From positions 260,393,757-260,457,756 of the forward strand of contig CM022298.1 of assembly GCA_011799875.1 (NCBI GenBank): DNA of 64,000 nucleotides, in the 5' to 3' direction. Below, one piece after another: positions 1 to 11,145 of this stretch. The notes under the pieces were generated by a model. It did no database searches. It was given only the letters and a program-made list of their open reading frames with translations, and was not told where the DNA came from. The position numbers were made by a program, and so were the translations under genes. This DNA comes from Thinopyrum elongatum. Taxonomy: Eukaryota > Streptophyta > Magnoliopsida > Poales > Poaceae. The first letter of the stretch is position 1; the number at the start of each line of letters is the position of its first letter.

Positions 1-1131
1 CGTGAGATCCCATCTTGGGGCCTTTTCCGGCATCCCGCCAGAGGGGGAATCGATCACGGAGGGCTTCTACATCAACTCCATTGCCCTTCCGATGATGTGT
101 GAGTAGTTTACTTCAGACCTACGGGTCCATAGCTAGTAGCTAGATGGCTTCTTCTCTCTCTTTGATTCTCAATACAACATTCTCCTTAATGTTCTTGGAG
201 ATCTATCCGATGTAATCTTCTTTTGCAGTGTGTTTGTCGAGATTCGATGAATTGTGGATTTATGGTCAGCTTATCTATGAATATTATTTGAATCTTCTCT
301 GAATTCTTTTATGCATGATTTAATATCTTTGTATTTCTCTTCGAATTATCGGTTTGGTTTGGACAACTAGATTGGTTTTTCTTGCAATGGGAGAGGTGCT
401 TAGCTTTGGGTTTAATCTTGCGTGATTTCACCCAGTGACAAAGTAGGGGTAGCGAGACACGTATTGCATTGTTGCCATCGAGGATAAAAAGACGGGGTTT
501 TCATCATATTGCTTGAGTTAATTCCTCTACATCATGTCATCTTACTTAAAGCATTACTCCGTTCTTTATGAACTTAATACTCTAGATGCATGCTGGATAG
601 CGGTCGATGTGTGGAGTAATAGTAGTAGATGCAGGCAGGTGTCGGTCTACTTGACACGGACGTGATGCCTATATGCATAATCATTGCCTTGGATATCGTC
701 ATAACTTTGTGCTTTTCCATCAATTGCTCGACAGTAATTTGTTCACCCACCGTATTATTTTCCTTCATGAGAGAAGCCTCTAGTGAAACCTATGGCCCCC
801 GGGTCTATTTTCCATCATATTACTTTCTGATCTACTATTTTGCAATCTTTTATTTTTAGATCTATATACCAAAAAACCCAAAAATATTTTATCTTTTGTT
901 TATCTATCTCTATCAGATCTCACCTTTGCAATTGACCGTGAAGGGATTGACAACCCCTTTATCACGTTGGGTGCAAGTGTTTGATTGTTTGTGCAGGTGT
1001 TGGTGATTTATGTGTTCTTCTCCTACTGGATTGATACCTTAGTTCTTAACTGAGGGAAATACTTACCTCTACTATGCTGCATCACCCTTTCCTCTTCAAG
1101 GGAAAAACCAATGCAAGCTCAAGAAGTAGCA
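1..1131 (+). mobile_element. 3' part of a Sabrina-like Gypsy LTR
   Basis: Bases 1 to about 850 match the reverse complement of the LTR at 58512-59820 over their whole length. Shared landmarks are the CT-rich stretch near 150, the run around 585-640 and the block near 780-800. The LTR ends in CA at 1131, and the next bases are coding sequence of another element (RNase H/integrase linker), so this is the outer end of an insertion and not a 5' LTR followed by a primer site. The rest of the element lies left of the window. The family name is from memory. Short frames in this stretch are not genes. Confidence 0.8.
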
Positions 1132-2671
1132 TACCCCGTGCGGAAAATAGCATCGTTGATCATCTGTCAAAGTGCGCTGTGCAAAAACTCCCTGTGGAAC
1201 TAGGGACTTTTGTTCTCCATCTGACTCAGACCTCCGTATCCCCGACAACAATGGCCAGAAAGAGGAGGAAACTGGACTCTGGCAAGCCTCTCCTGGCAGA
1301 GCCTCCCGAGGCCCCCAGCAGAGGGCTTGGCGGGAACAACTCCCCTTCGATCGCTGAGCTGCACCCTCCCGCCAGACCACCGGTCCCTGCGGTCGAGGAA
1401 TGCATTCCCACGAATGAGGAGGTGCCGCTAGTCCTTGTTGCCGAGCCCCAGGCTCCAACTTGGGCGCGGCACATAGTCCATTTCCTCCAAACTGAAGAAC
1501 TTCCCGAGGAGCGAGAAGAAGCTGAAAGAGTAGCCCAAAGGGCCAGTATGTATCAGTTCGTTGACGACACGATGTACAGAAGAAGGCCCAACGGTGTGAA
1601 ATTGAAGTGCATTTGCCAGGAGGAAGGAAAGGAACTGTTGGCACACACATTGGATCGAGGCTTCTGGTTGGAAAAGCCTTCCGGCAAGGATTTTACTGGC
1701 CCACGGCCCTCCAAGATGCAGTTGAGTTGGTCACCAAATGTGAAGCCTGCCAGTTCCATTCCAAGAATATCCATCTGCCTGCCCAAGCTCTTCAGACAAT
1801 CCCTTTGTCATGGCCGTTTTCGGTCTGGGGGCTCGACATCTTGGGCCCCTTCCCCTGTGCTACCGGGGGCTTTGAATTCTTGTTCGTTGCAATCGACAAG
1901 TTTACAAAGTGGTCGGAAGTAGAGCCCGTGAGAAAGGTGATTGCTCAGTCAGCTATCAATTTCTTGAAAGGATTGGTGTGCCGCTTTGGAGTCCCTGCCC
2001 GAATCATCACCGACAATGTCACCCAATTCACGAGCTACGCCTTCATGCAATACGTTCATGCCCTCAGAAGCAAAATCTCATTCGCCTCTGTCGCTCATCC
2101 AAGGAGCAATGGGCAAGCTGAGAGGGCGAACACTGAAGTGTTGAGAGGACTCAAGACAAAAACATTTGATAAGCTGCTGAAGTGTGGCAGGCGATGGATT
2201 GACGAGCTGCCGGTGGTTCTTTGGTCCCTCAGAATGACACCAAATCAAGCTACCGGGCAGACTCCCTTCTCCCTAGTCTATGGGGCAGAAGCAGTTATCC
2301 CCACGGAACTCATTTACGGGTCACCTCGAGTGCTTGCCTATGATGAAGTGGCGCAAGAACAGCACCAGCGTGACGACACTATGCTACTCAAGGAGAACCG
2401 TCTCCGGGCTGCTACGTGTGCTGCACGCTACCAGCAAGCCCTGCGTCGCTATCATAGCCGCAGGGTTCATGCCTGGAGTTTTAAGGAAGGCGACCTTGTC
2501 CTTAGGCGCGTTCAGTCCGCCAAGGGTACAAACAAGCTGACACCGAAGTGGGAAGGCCCTTACCAAGTAGTACGAGTCAGCAGACCTGGCGCAGTCCGTC
2601 TGGAGACCGGAGATGGCATTCAATTGCAAAACTCATGGAACATTGAGCATCTTCGTAAGTTCTATCCGTAA
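1132..2671 (+). pseudogene. Gypsy (Tat) pol 3' end: RNase H tail and integrase
   Basis: The frame from 1132 to about 1650 gives the RNase H/integrase linker, recognisable by a DHLSKCAVQKLP stretch. The frame 1607-2671 gives the integrase. In order it shows a CEACQ zinc-finger end, WGLDILGPF with the first catalytic Asp, ITDNVTQF with the second Asp, and SNGQAERAN with the Glu, then the C-terminal GPYQV region and a stop at 2671. Near 1640 the two frames meet with part of the HHCC zinc-finger motif missing, so a small deletion has shifted the frame. Integrase would join the cDNA to the chromosome; this copy cannot make a complete one. It is truncated at its 5' side by the LTR ending at 1131. 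Confidence 0.88.
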
Positions 2672-3735
2672 GGCGCGGCTGTCGGGCCCTGCCCGGCAGC
2701 CACCCTTTTGTACAGGACTTGCCGATGCTACATGTAACCCCTTGTACAAAGCTAGGCGCAGACCCTGAGTAACAGAGGAATAAATGAAGTGTTGGGGGCC
2801 CCCGAAACTTGCATGCATGCATAAGCATATCATGAGCATAGCATGATCATGTAGATCAGATCGCACATGGCATCACTTTCATCTGCACTAGGTTGCAGGG
2901 CTCTTACTGTGGACTTGGTCCTGAAGAAGAGAAGAGAAGACAAGCCTACGTCGCGATCCACGGCAAGCCAAACAGATAAGTTTTATCTCTTATCCATACG
3001 TGTTCTATGAAGAGAAAATTGTGCATATGAAAAACTCGCCACCTTTGAAACCTAGGTCCTCCCATCCCTTGACTCGAACGTTGCTTCGGTCAGGATGGTT
3101 GTAGTGGCCTTTGGCGGAAAAGATTTGGCGGGGGGCTGGTCCCTCCCTGTGGTTTGTGCCCGGCAGGCCTAGCCCCGCGGCAACGAACTGAGGGTACCGG
3201 CAGGATAGCCTGCCGGGGAAAACTTGTTTACTTTAATGTATAGAGGTATTTCACCTCTGCATGGATATGTTACATGCACAAGTACCCGGCAAGGCTTGTC
3301 TTTTTCATTAATATGCTGATTAACAAGTACAAATCTTACAAAACAAAAACATGGATAAAGAAGATTACATAATTTAGACTAAAGTTTGGCAAATGCCTAC
3401 ATATTTTAGATTGAAAAAAGATAAGTGCCCCGTGATGCCCTTTCTTGTCCCTCTCCTCCTAGGCACTGCGGTGGGAGGCAAAGAGGGCGAAAAGAGCGCT
3501 TGGGCAGGAGCCTAGCCTGACCCCGTCAGGCCCTTTGGAAAGGAGCCTGGCGGGGGCGGGAGGGCACAGGCGAAGGTGATGGTGAAGAGATCAGCGGAGA
3601 CGACCCACCAGCATCCACCACTAGGGCCAGCAGGACGCTGCAGGGCGAACGGAGCTGCAGCCCGCGAGGAAGCCTGCTGGGGTCCAGCTGGAAGGCTACT
3701 GGAGGAGCCCGGGGCACCACTCCCACCTCTGCATC
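2672..3735 (+). other. 3' non-coding region of outer Tat element, first part
   Basis: No credible coding frame is present. The stretch runs from the pol stop codon to the insertion point of the nested element and contains several short CCGGCAGG/CCTGCCGG inverted motifs (for example around 3155-3215). It resumes at 11053. The GC-rich frames on both strands at 3512-3806 have no domain and are treated as chance. Confidence 0.6.
3731..3735. repeat. Left target duplication GCATC of the nested Tat element
   Basis: GCATC immediately precedes the LTR start TGTCGG at 3736, and the same five bases follow the other LTR end at 11053-11057. A 5-bp duplication is what a Gypsy integrase leaves. Confidence 0.93.
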
Positions 3736-4609
3736 TGTCGGATTCAGGGCTCTGCAGACCCAAAGGAGGTTCGAACTCTAGGGCGTGTGCGAAGAACTCA
3801 ACCTAACCAGCCAACCGAACACGCCGCCCTACAGCCTAGCTCGAAGAACAGGGAAGAAGAAAGACACAGCAGTTTACCCAGGTTTGGGCCACCTTGCGGT
3901 GTAATACCCTACTCCTGCTTTGGGGTGGATTTGCCTCACGAGGGGCTGAGGATGAACTAGTACAGTGGATGAAGAAGCTCGCAAGGCTTGCTCTGGTGAG
4001 GATGAGTGGTTCTGTGTCCGATGCGTCCAATATGGTGGTGGCTAACCTACTTATAGTGGCCTTGGTCCTCTTCCCTGAAAACGAAGGTGGGAAGGGATTC
4101 CACAATGGCCAAATTTGAAGGGTGACAAGTAGTAGATCTTATCCTGACGAAAGGTGGTCTTCGCCTGCAAAGCTTCTGGTCGTGACATCGAAGGTGGGCT
4201 CGGTGATGACATCCGTCCTGCCGCCCTGGCGGTCTTGGTATCGTTGCAAGGGAATGGAAACCTTTGGGTGATTCCTCGGGACCCCGCGCCTGTGCTTGCC
4301 TCCTTAGCACCAAAGAGGAAACCTGCTACTCTGTGCCTGCTGGCGCCTGCCTGGCCTTGGTCGTCATGGCTTGCATCACCTTCACCTCATGAGATGGGTA
4401 CCTGCATAGAAATCTCTGCTCCTCGGTAGCCAGCCTAGGGAGGCCGCTCCCTCCGGAGGACTTGACGCCGTTCGCCTCACGAGGCTTGGCCCCTAGCGAG
4501 GGTCTTGTCTTGAAGGTGCTGTAGATGGGCCGTACTAGGCCGTCGATAGAGCCACGCCATGGGCCGCAGGCAGGCAAGTCTGGGTACCCTGGTTCCCAGA
4601 ACGCCGACA
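3736..4609 (-). repeat. 3' LTR of nested Tat element
   Basis: It is the pair of 10180-11052, starts and ends with TGTCGG/CCGACA, and adjoins the polypurine tract on its high-coordinate side. A TATA-like box reading TATAAG on the minus strand lies at 4050-4055 at the same place as in the other LTR (10494-10499). Confidence 0.93.
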
Positions 4610-4626
4610 GTAGCCCCCGGGCCCAA
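4610..4626 (-). promoter_or_regulatory. Polypurine tract of nested Tat element
   Basis: On the minus strand CTTGGGCCCGGGGGCTAC ends directly at the 3' LTR. This is the expected plus-strand primer site of reverse transcription, and it fixes the orientation of the element as minus. Confidence 0.8.
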
Positions 4627-4851
4627 GGCGCGCTTGGACTTGGCTTCGAGGCGAAGCCAAAGGGCAAGGGCGAAGCGCCGCGGGCCCCATTCGTCTGCGA
4701 ACCAGGCTAACGCGTGGCGCTTGATGGGACGTGGGCGTCTCCACTTCCCCATGCCACCTTGGCAAACGCACGACTTGACAACTGCCTGATGCATGCAGAA
4801 GAACCATCATTGCTCGGAACATGAGAGGCTGATGGTTGGCCTCCCTCTTCC

Positions 4852-4858
4852 TATAAAT
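4852..4858 (+). promoter_or_regulatory. TATA box of the antisense B3-like gene
   Basis: TATAAAT on the + strand, about 95 bp before the ATG at 4951. It lies inside the internal region of the nested element, outside its LTR, and points against gag-pol. The equivalent gene at 11146-11805 also has a TATA box. Confidence 0.6.
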
Positions 4859-4950
4859 GAGGCGGGGGGCAGAGCCCCCAGCTCATCTTCATCTTCTCGT
4901 TGCCTGCCCTTCTTTCTCTTTAGTTCCCCTGTCATCTTGCCAAAGCTTCC

Positions 4951-5733
4951 ATGGTGCCAGTGAGGAGGTTCTCGCCCGTGGAGAAGGGAAAAGCTCCTCA
5001 GGTGGACCCCGAGCTGCTTCCGCCAAAGAAGAGGCACGGTTGCCCTTGCGACGCCGACGTGGCGCCCATGACAATGTGGCCTTGGCATGAATGCGCTCCG
5101 CCGGGCTTCCCGGTCCACGCGTATTCTCGCACGCAGAGCCCTGTCCATGGGAGTGGCCGCGGACGCCGCGAGGAGCAAAACTGTGGAGGAGAGCAAGCAG
5201 TGACTTCACGGCCACCCTACCCGCGGACCCATGCCGAAGGCACGGCCTGTGAGTTCGTGGTGTGGGCGGCGACGCCACCGCATACATGGATCCGGCTCCC
5301 GCGGGCTTTGGCAAGAGAGATTCCACCACGGGGGGCCGTCGAGCTGTGGCTACAACACGACAGCTGCTGCAGCCAAGCGTCAGAGGCGGAAGTCGAGGCC
5401 GTCGACTCTGATGTCTTCATGACCCACGGATGGGGCGCGATCGCTCACGCCTGCCGCTCAAAGGGCGGTCATGTCATCCACTTTGAGTACGATGGGGCTT
5501 CGATGCTCCTCTTCAAGGTCTTCGAAGAGGAAGGCCGACGCGTGGAGTGTTGCCCCAAGTGAGGAGATCGAGGCAGCGGCTCCCCCGCGGGCTAGCAAAA
5601 CGGCGAGGCCACCGGGAATGAACTTACCCTTGGCCTTGTCCGTAGCTCCTCCGGAAGCAGCATCGCCTCGTCTGGACCAAGCTCGAGTGACGACGACAGC
5701 TACGAGCCGCCGCGTCATCACGCCCGGGCCTAG
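4951..5733 (+). pseudogene. Antisense accessory gene of nested Tat element, B3-like
   Basis: The frame runs antisense to gag-pol from the ATG at 4951 (good context, CCATGG) to a TAG at 5731-5733, 260 codons, interrupted by TGA at 5560-5562 and TAG at 5593-5595. Residues about 90-200 show the hallmarks of a plant B3-like fold: a hydrophobic first strand (EFVVW), an RLPRALA helix region, a central GWGAIAHA segment, then HVIHFEYD and LLFKVF. After the stops the same frame continues into a Ser/Asp-rich tail. The gene at 11146-11805 has the same order of parts and shares the motifs, so the two are homologues. The B3 assignment is my reading of the pattern and needs a profile search. The function is unknown; a DNA-binding role is inference. 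Confidence 0.65.
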
Positions 5734-7088
5734 GAGGTGAAGGGGCACTGTCCTGATGTCGTTGGCGACGCTGCTGAGGCCGTAGTCCTTAGGTGTTTCT
5801 CCTTTGCTTCATTCATGCGCGAAAAATCATGACGGGCCCCGTGGGGGTATGTAAATAACTGTGATGCCCACCCTTAATGTTATCATTCTCCGTTAGTGTC
5901 ATGTTTGCGCCTCTCGCTTTGGCATGGTTCCCACTTTCATTCCCGCGGTAGGTTGGTGCTCTACGCCGGCAGGACCTAGTCCCCAGGCAACCTTCGGCCA
6001 TCGCTGGTATGCCAGGTCGTGATGCCGTGGTCAAGGCCAGGAGGTGAGCGGCCTAAGGTCCGGTAAGAGCCCCTTTGGCGCGATGCTCAGGGGGTCCCCT
6101 TTGGCGCACAAGCGGCTCCCAAAAAACTGACAGGGAAGAGCTCTTGCCCGAGCGAGATCGCTAGAGATGGAGCACTGATCAAGAGGTTCACACCCATGCG
6201 CGTGAGGTGACTCATCTTAGCGAGCTGGCGGCGATCCTTTTGTTGTGCGGACGGACCTCTCGTGGAACGTTGGGCCATGCCATCCCCCAGGCGATGTCCC
6301 CTCCGCAAGGCTCCTGCCGCCTCCGCTTCTCCCGCTTGCCCGGGTGCTCTGCGTCCTCGGGTCCCGGTCCTCGAGTGACACTCAGCCGCCGCTGGTATGC
6401 TAGGTCGCGATACCGTGGTTAAGGCCAGGGGCTGAGGGCTCGAGAGCCGTTAGGAGCCCCTGAGGCATGATGCTCAGGGCCACCCTTTAACGCGCAAGCG
6501 ATTTGCGCAAGGAGAAACGGCCGGCTCTGAGGAGATGCCTAGGAAGGGCTGCGCTCCAAGGTGCTAGCGAGGCCGCTCGTGGTCCCGGCTCCGGAGATTC
6601 CTGCGAGTTAGCCGAAAAAAGGAAAACAGGGCATGCATCCAAGTCTGCTATTCCGCCGGTGATCTTCCGTAAGAAGACGAAGGCACTAAGGACCCGGTGA
6701 GGTGACGTGCGCGGGGTCGGCCACGAGCCAGAGCTCGGTCTCTTAGGCTTATCAGCGCTGCAGGGACGGACCCAAGCATAGGCACCGTGCCAGTAGCCCC
6801 CGTTGCGGTATGAGCAAGAGGCGGGTTAGCAACGCGCGGAAGCCGCGAGGGGCGACTCCATACATAATGATACGTCAGGAGTAATGCCAACAACTATGAT
6901 AACTCGAATACGCATAGCAGGTTCGGAGTACATGAATCAAAAATGGAGGGGCCGTAGGGGGAGGCCCTGACAGCTCGAGGATAATGCAGCCTGAGGGGCG
7001 CCCTCAATTGAACAAACCAAAATTTCACCTGCACCGTCGTTGTAGAAGTGTTGGAGTAGCTGAAGACACACGCTACAGAGGCCGATCC
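5734..7088. other. 3' non-coding region of nested Tat element
   Basis: No frame here has a recognisable domain on either strand. A segment of about 105 bp occurs twice, at about 6005-6115 and 6391-6495. The stretch sits between the reverse transcriptase remnant and the antisense gene. Confidence 0.6.
6005..6495. repeat. Two diverged direct repeats about 386 bp apart
   Basis: The blocks at 6005-6115 and 6391-6495 share GGTATGC, AGGTCG, GATRCCGTGG, AAGGCCAGG and GATGCTCAGGG in the same order. They lie in the non-coding part of the nested element. Confidence 0.6.
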
Positions 7089-7540
7089 TCATGAGCCGGC
7101 TGACTCCTGAGGCTCGGGAGGCTCTGGAGGACCGGGAAGCTCGAGGGGGTCCGGCACCTCCTCTGTCAGGATCGCCTGACGCCGGGCCTCGCGAGCTGCC
7201 AGGACGCCCTGCATGTAGCGCTGGTGTGAGGCAGCCATGTTCAGTAGGCCGAACGGCATGTGGATGTAGCTGCGGGGGCAGCCCCACTCCATCCAACGCG
7301 GGACGGCCAGTAGAGTTCCGGAGAAGCGGCCCTGTTGAGACCTGGGATGTTGATGCAGACGCGCAGCTCGCCACCCTCGTCAGGGGCGGTAGCTACGCCA
7401 GGTGGTGCGGGGCGACGCTCGCCACGAAGGGCTCGCGCCTCCTGGAGCTCCTCGATTGCCCATGTGATGAACTCCTGAGCGCCGGGCGCCTCGCGCCCTG
7501 CGCCCTGCTCGCGGAGGCGCGCGTCAAAGCACGCCTCCAC
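7089..7540 (-). pseudogene. Reverse transcriptase remnant of nested Tat element
   Basis: On the minus strand one frame holds GELRVCINIPGLNRA, the LNKA region of a Gypsy reverse transcriptase. A second frame a few bases later holds IHMPFGLLNMAASHQRYMQ, the MPFGLKNA motif. In a full enzyme about 80 residues, including the first catalytic Asp, lie between these; here they are missing and the frame is shifted. The YVDD box, RNase H and integrase are not found anywhere in 4610-7540. The copy therefore cannot supply its own polymerase. Confidence 0.75.
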
Positions 7541-7572
7541 ATGGTGCCCGAACGCCTCCCTCGTGACGCTGG

Positions 7573-8724
7573 TCAGGTCAGAGGCCCTCCAGAGGAGAGC
7601 TCTCGAGCCCGTCCTGAGAGGGGCACCGGGCGCGCCTTCCTATGCGAGGGGAAAGGCGCCCCAGCTACGGGCGCGGGGCCTGAGGCATGGTCGTTGGACG
7701 CACCAGCCTCCTGGCGGCCCTTGGGGAGGAGCTGCTTCTTCTTCTTGGGGATGGCCTTAGGAGGCCGAACTGCACCCTCGTCATCAGAATTCTTGACTGC
7801 CGCAGCCTGGTAGGCGCACTCGAGGGAGCACACCGCTGCCTTCTCGTCGCAGGCGTCCGTGATGGTACCACCGCTTCCTGGCATCTTGAGGACGTTGTAG
7901 CCATGGTGAGTCGCCGCCATGTACTTGGCGAGGGCTGGATACCCGAGTATGGCATTGTACGGGAGGCGAATGTGGGCAACATCGAAGTTGATGAGCTCGG
8001 TGTGGTAGTTCTCTCGCTTACCAAAGGTGACAGGGAGGCGAATCTGCCCTATAGGGGTGGTGGAGCCATCGGTCACTCCTGAGAAGGGCTTGGTGGGGAG
8101 GAGCTGGTCGTACAGCACCTGGAGCATCTCGAACGTCTCGACGGAGAGAACATTCAGCCCTGCACCGCCATCGATGAGTGTCTTGGTGACGAGGACGTTG
8201 CTGATGGTTGGTGAGCAGAGCAGTGGGAGCGCGCCAGCAGCGGCTGAGCACTTGAGCTGGTCTGTAGAGTCGAAGGTGATGGCGTACTTGGACCACCTGA
8301 GAGGGCGCGATGCCTCAAGCTTGGGGAGGGCCGCGTTCACCTCACGAGCGAACTGCTTGAAGATGCGATGAGAAGCGGGGGCCTGAGCGTCACCCAGGAT
8401 GTAGGCACTGGCACGAGGCTCTTCGAAGCCCCCCGGCCCCATCGTCTTGGCAGTGGTCGTCGTTCCTCTTTGGCGGTGATGGCAGCTGAGGGAGACCAGC
8501 GTTGCCATGAGGACGGTCCTGATGACGCTGGTCCCTCCAGGGGCCGTCGCGAGCCCGCCCCTGCCAGCGGTCCTCACGATGCTGATTGCGCAAGTCCTGG
8601 CTGGGGTCACGGTTGTCCAAGCGGCCACCCCCGCGGCCTCCTCCGCGGCCATAGCCATGGTCACTGCGCTCGAGACGGCGGCCGAAGCGCCCGTCGTGGA
8701 TCGCCCTAAGCTCTTGGCAGTCAT
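7573..8724 (-). pseudogene. Gag C-terminus/protease region of nested Tat element
   Basis: The 383-codon frame holds a retropepsin-like protease. KTLIDGGAGLNVLS carries the active site in the DGG form common in Tat elements (instead of DSG/DTG), and AILGYPALAKYMAATHHGY is the second conserved strand. The first ~100 codons are out of frame with gag, which runs in another frame over 8390-9109, so gag and protease are joined by a frameshift that may be either natural or a lesion. The enzyme would cut the gag-pol polyprotein. The region after about 7900 is low-complexity and Lys/Pro-rich. Confidence 0.75.
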
Positions 8725-10109
8725 TGGTGTTGTGGCTGTGGACGTTATGGAAGACGCAGAATGGGCGGCTGCCTTTGGATGACTCGGGGTGGTTGCAGCC
8801 GCACTTCATCTTAGGTTCCGCCGCCAGCACAGCGGAACCCTTGCACTTCACGTCCTTAGCCTTGGCCTTCTTGTCTTCAGGATCCACCTTCGGAAGCTCC
8901 AGGAGGGAGAGGCGACCTTCCTCCGCCCTCGCACACTTGGTGGCCATGTTAAACATCTCCAGAGCCGAGCACAAATTTTCATGCATGGCGAGCTCTTCCT
9001 TCATCTTGACATCCCGAACGCCCTCAGAGAACGCCGTGATGGTGGCTTTGGCTGACACCTTTGGGATGTTGAGGCGAACATTGGTGAAGCGCTGTATGTA
9101 CTTGTGCAAGGTTATGCCTGGCTGCTGCTTGATGCACCGTAGGTCACCTGCCCTAGGAGCATGGTCGCGAGTGCCCTAGAAGTTGGCGATGAAGCGCTCG
9201 CGGAGCTCGTCCCAGGAGGAGATCGAGCCCACCGGAAGGTTCAGGAGCCAGGAGCACGTGCCCTCCTTGAGGGCCATGGGGAACCAGTTCACCATGACCT
9301 TCTCGTTGCCGTTCGCCGCCTTGATGCTCAGCTCGTAGAGCTGGAGGAACTCAGCAGGGTCGGGGGTGCCATCGTAGTGTGGAGGCAGATCCAGCTTGAA
9401 CTTGTTGGGCCAGACAACGCGGCGCAGCTCCGGAGTGAAAGCATGACACCCTACCGCATTTACCGGGGACACCCGCCAAGGAGGAGCCTGATCTTGATGC
9501 CCAGGCGCGGCCGCTTGTGGCGGTATGCGGTCTTGACGTGGCGGCGCTAGGAGCGCCTACGCTTCTCCTTGGGGCCGCTGCACCACCTGGCAGCTTTCTT
9601 CATCGCGCGCTAACGCCCTGCGTGGCGGGTCGCACCGGGGAGCCTCACGCCTGGGGGCCCTTGCCGTGCAGCGAAGGGGGAGGAGGTGCACCGTGGGCCA
9701 CATCGCCCGCGTGGGACGGCGGAGGGCGAAGTGAACAAGACGGTGCAGGGGCCTCGCCAGCGGCATTGACGAGCTCAGTGATGCAGGCCAGCCAATCATC
9801 GTAGAGGTCGTTGGCCGGATGATAGCGCAGAAGCTCGCGCGCCATGAGCAGCGCAGGCTGTTCGTTCGCTGGCCCACGGTGACCATGGGAGGATGACGCC
9901 GTGGCTGGAGTGTGTGACGGAGTGGCGGTGCGGTCGTCGCGCTGCATAGACGGCGGCAGCGACGAGTCCTACTGCTCGCAGGCAGCAGGGTCGGTGGCGG
10001 CGTTAGCCGCCGGGGAGGCGGAGCGGCGAGGGATGCCGTTGCCCGCGGGTGCCGTATGGGCGACACGAGCGGCCCGGCGCTCGGCGCAAACACGGCGAGC
10101 GTCAGCCAT
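8390..10109 (-). pseudogene. Gag of nested Tat element
   Basis: The start is taken as the ATG at 10109 (MADARRVCAER), 71 bases inside the 5' LTR. The frame is then broken: an N-terminal part in another frame covers 9645-9947 (LLRYHPANDLYDDWL), the capsid-like part covers 9176-9472 and 8390-9109 in one frame separated by a TAG at 9176-9178. The capsid part includes PHYDGTPDPAEFLQLYE and KYIQRFTNVRLNIP, typical of plant Gypsy gag. A CVFHNVHSHNTNDC segment near 8700 is the zinc-knuckle-like motif of Tat gag, followed by an Arg/Gly-rich stretch. Gag would form the virus-like particle in the cytoplasm. Confidence 0.8.
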
Positions 10110-10159
10110 CGAAACAGCGGAACGGCGGTGGAGCGAGCGGTGGGAGAGACTTTGACACG

Positions 10160-10179
10160 CCCCTACCTGGTACACCAAA
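10160..10179 (-). promoter_or_regulatory. Probable primer binding site of nested Tat element
   Basis: It lies directly inside the 5' LTR; on the minus strand TTTGGTGTACCAGGTAGGGG follows the LTR end. It begins with TGG as expected for pairing with a tRNA 3' CCA, but I cannot name the tRNA. Confidence 0.45.
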
Positions 10180-11052
10180 TGTCGGATTCAGGGCTCCACG
10201 GACCCAAAGGAGGTTCAAACTCTAGGGCGTGTGCGAAGAACTCAACCTAACCAGCCAACCGAACGCGCCGCCCTACAGCCTAGCTCGAAGAATAGGGAAG
10301 AAGAAGGACATGGCGGTTTACCCAGGTTCGGGCCACCTTGTGGTGTAATACCCTACTCCTGCTTTGGGGTGGATTTGCCTCACGAGGGGCTGAGGATGAA
10401 CTAGTACAGTGGATGAACAAGCTCGCGAGGCTTGCTCTGGTGAGGATGAGTGGTTCTGGGTCCGATGCATCCTCTATGGTGGTGGCTAACCTACTTATAG
10501 TGGCCTTGGTCCTCTTCCCCGAAAACGAAGGCAGGAATGGATTCCACAATAGCCAAATTTGAAGGGGGACAAGTAGTACATCTTATCCTGATGAAAGGTG
10601 GTCTTCGCTTGCAAAGCTTCTGGTCATGACGTCGTGGTGGGCTCGGTGATCACATCCGTCCTGCCGCTCTAGCGGTCCTGGTCTCGTTGCACGGGAATGG
10701 AAACCTTTGGGTGATTCCTCAGGTCCCCGCGCCTGCGCTTGCCTCCTTAGCACCAAAGAGGAAACCTGCAGCTCTGCGCCCGCTGGCGCCCACCTGGCCT
10801 TGGTCCTCATGGCTTGCGTCACCTTCACCTCATGAGATGGGCACCTGCATAGAAATCTCCGCTCCTCGGGACCCAGCCTAGGGAGGCCGCTCCCTCCGGA
10901 GGTCTTGACATCGTCCGCCCTGCGAGGCTTGGCCCATCACAAGTGTCTTGTCTTGAAGGTGTTGTAGATGGGCCGTACCAGGCCGTCGATGGAGCCACGC
11001 CATGGGCCGCAGGCAGGCAAGTCTGGGTACCCTGGTTCCCAGAATGCCGACA
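10180..11052 (-). repeat. 5' LTR of nested Tat element
   Basis: It is paired with 3736-4609. A TATA-like TATAAG on the minus strand lies at 10494-10499 and would be the promoter for gag. The outer end is followed by the right target duplication GCATC at 11053-11057. Confidence 0.93.
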
Positions 11053-11057
11053 GCATC
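11053..11057. repeat. Right target duplication GCATC of the nested Tat element
   Basis: Identical to 3731-3735. Removing 3736-11057 rejoins the outer element's 3' non-coding DNA. Confidence 0.93.
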
Positions 11058-11145
11058 CAACTCCCCGGCAGATCACCTTGCTGGGAAAGGAGTGCGGGTG
11101 CAGATATTGGTGCCCCTGGCCTGACGGTGACGGTGCGGCTGGTGT

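Larger units (their letters stand above)
3736..11052 (-). mobile_element. Nested Tat-lineage Gypsy element, internally deleted
   Basis: This 7.3-kb element on the minus strand has two LTRs of about 873 bp (3736-4609 and 10180-11052) with TGTCGG...CCGACA ends and a perfect 5-bp target duplication (GCATC). Read on the minus strand the order is 5' LTR, gag, protease, a remnant of reverse transcriptase, long 3' non-coding DNA, an antisense gene, polypurine tract and 3' LTR. RNase H and integrase are absent, so it is a non-autonomous deletion derivative. A hand comparison of about 310 bases of the LTRs gave roughly 18 differences, suggesting an older insertion than the elements at 29-51 kb. Confidence 0.93.

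Noticed and set aside
1096..1650. 184-codon frame on the minus strand
   Set aside because: It is antisense to integrase/RNase H coding sequence, has no domain, and its codons mirror the sense frame.
7091..7813. 240-codon + frame over the protease region of the nested Tat element
   Set aside because: It lies antisense to clear protease and RT motifs and has no motif of its own.
8368..9179. Several + frames of 88-151 codons
   Set aside because: They are shadows of the gag frames on the minus strand.
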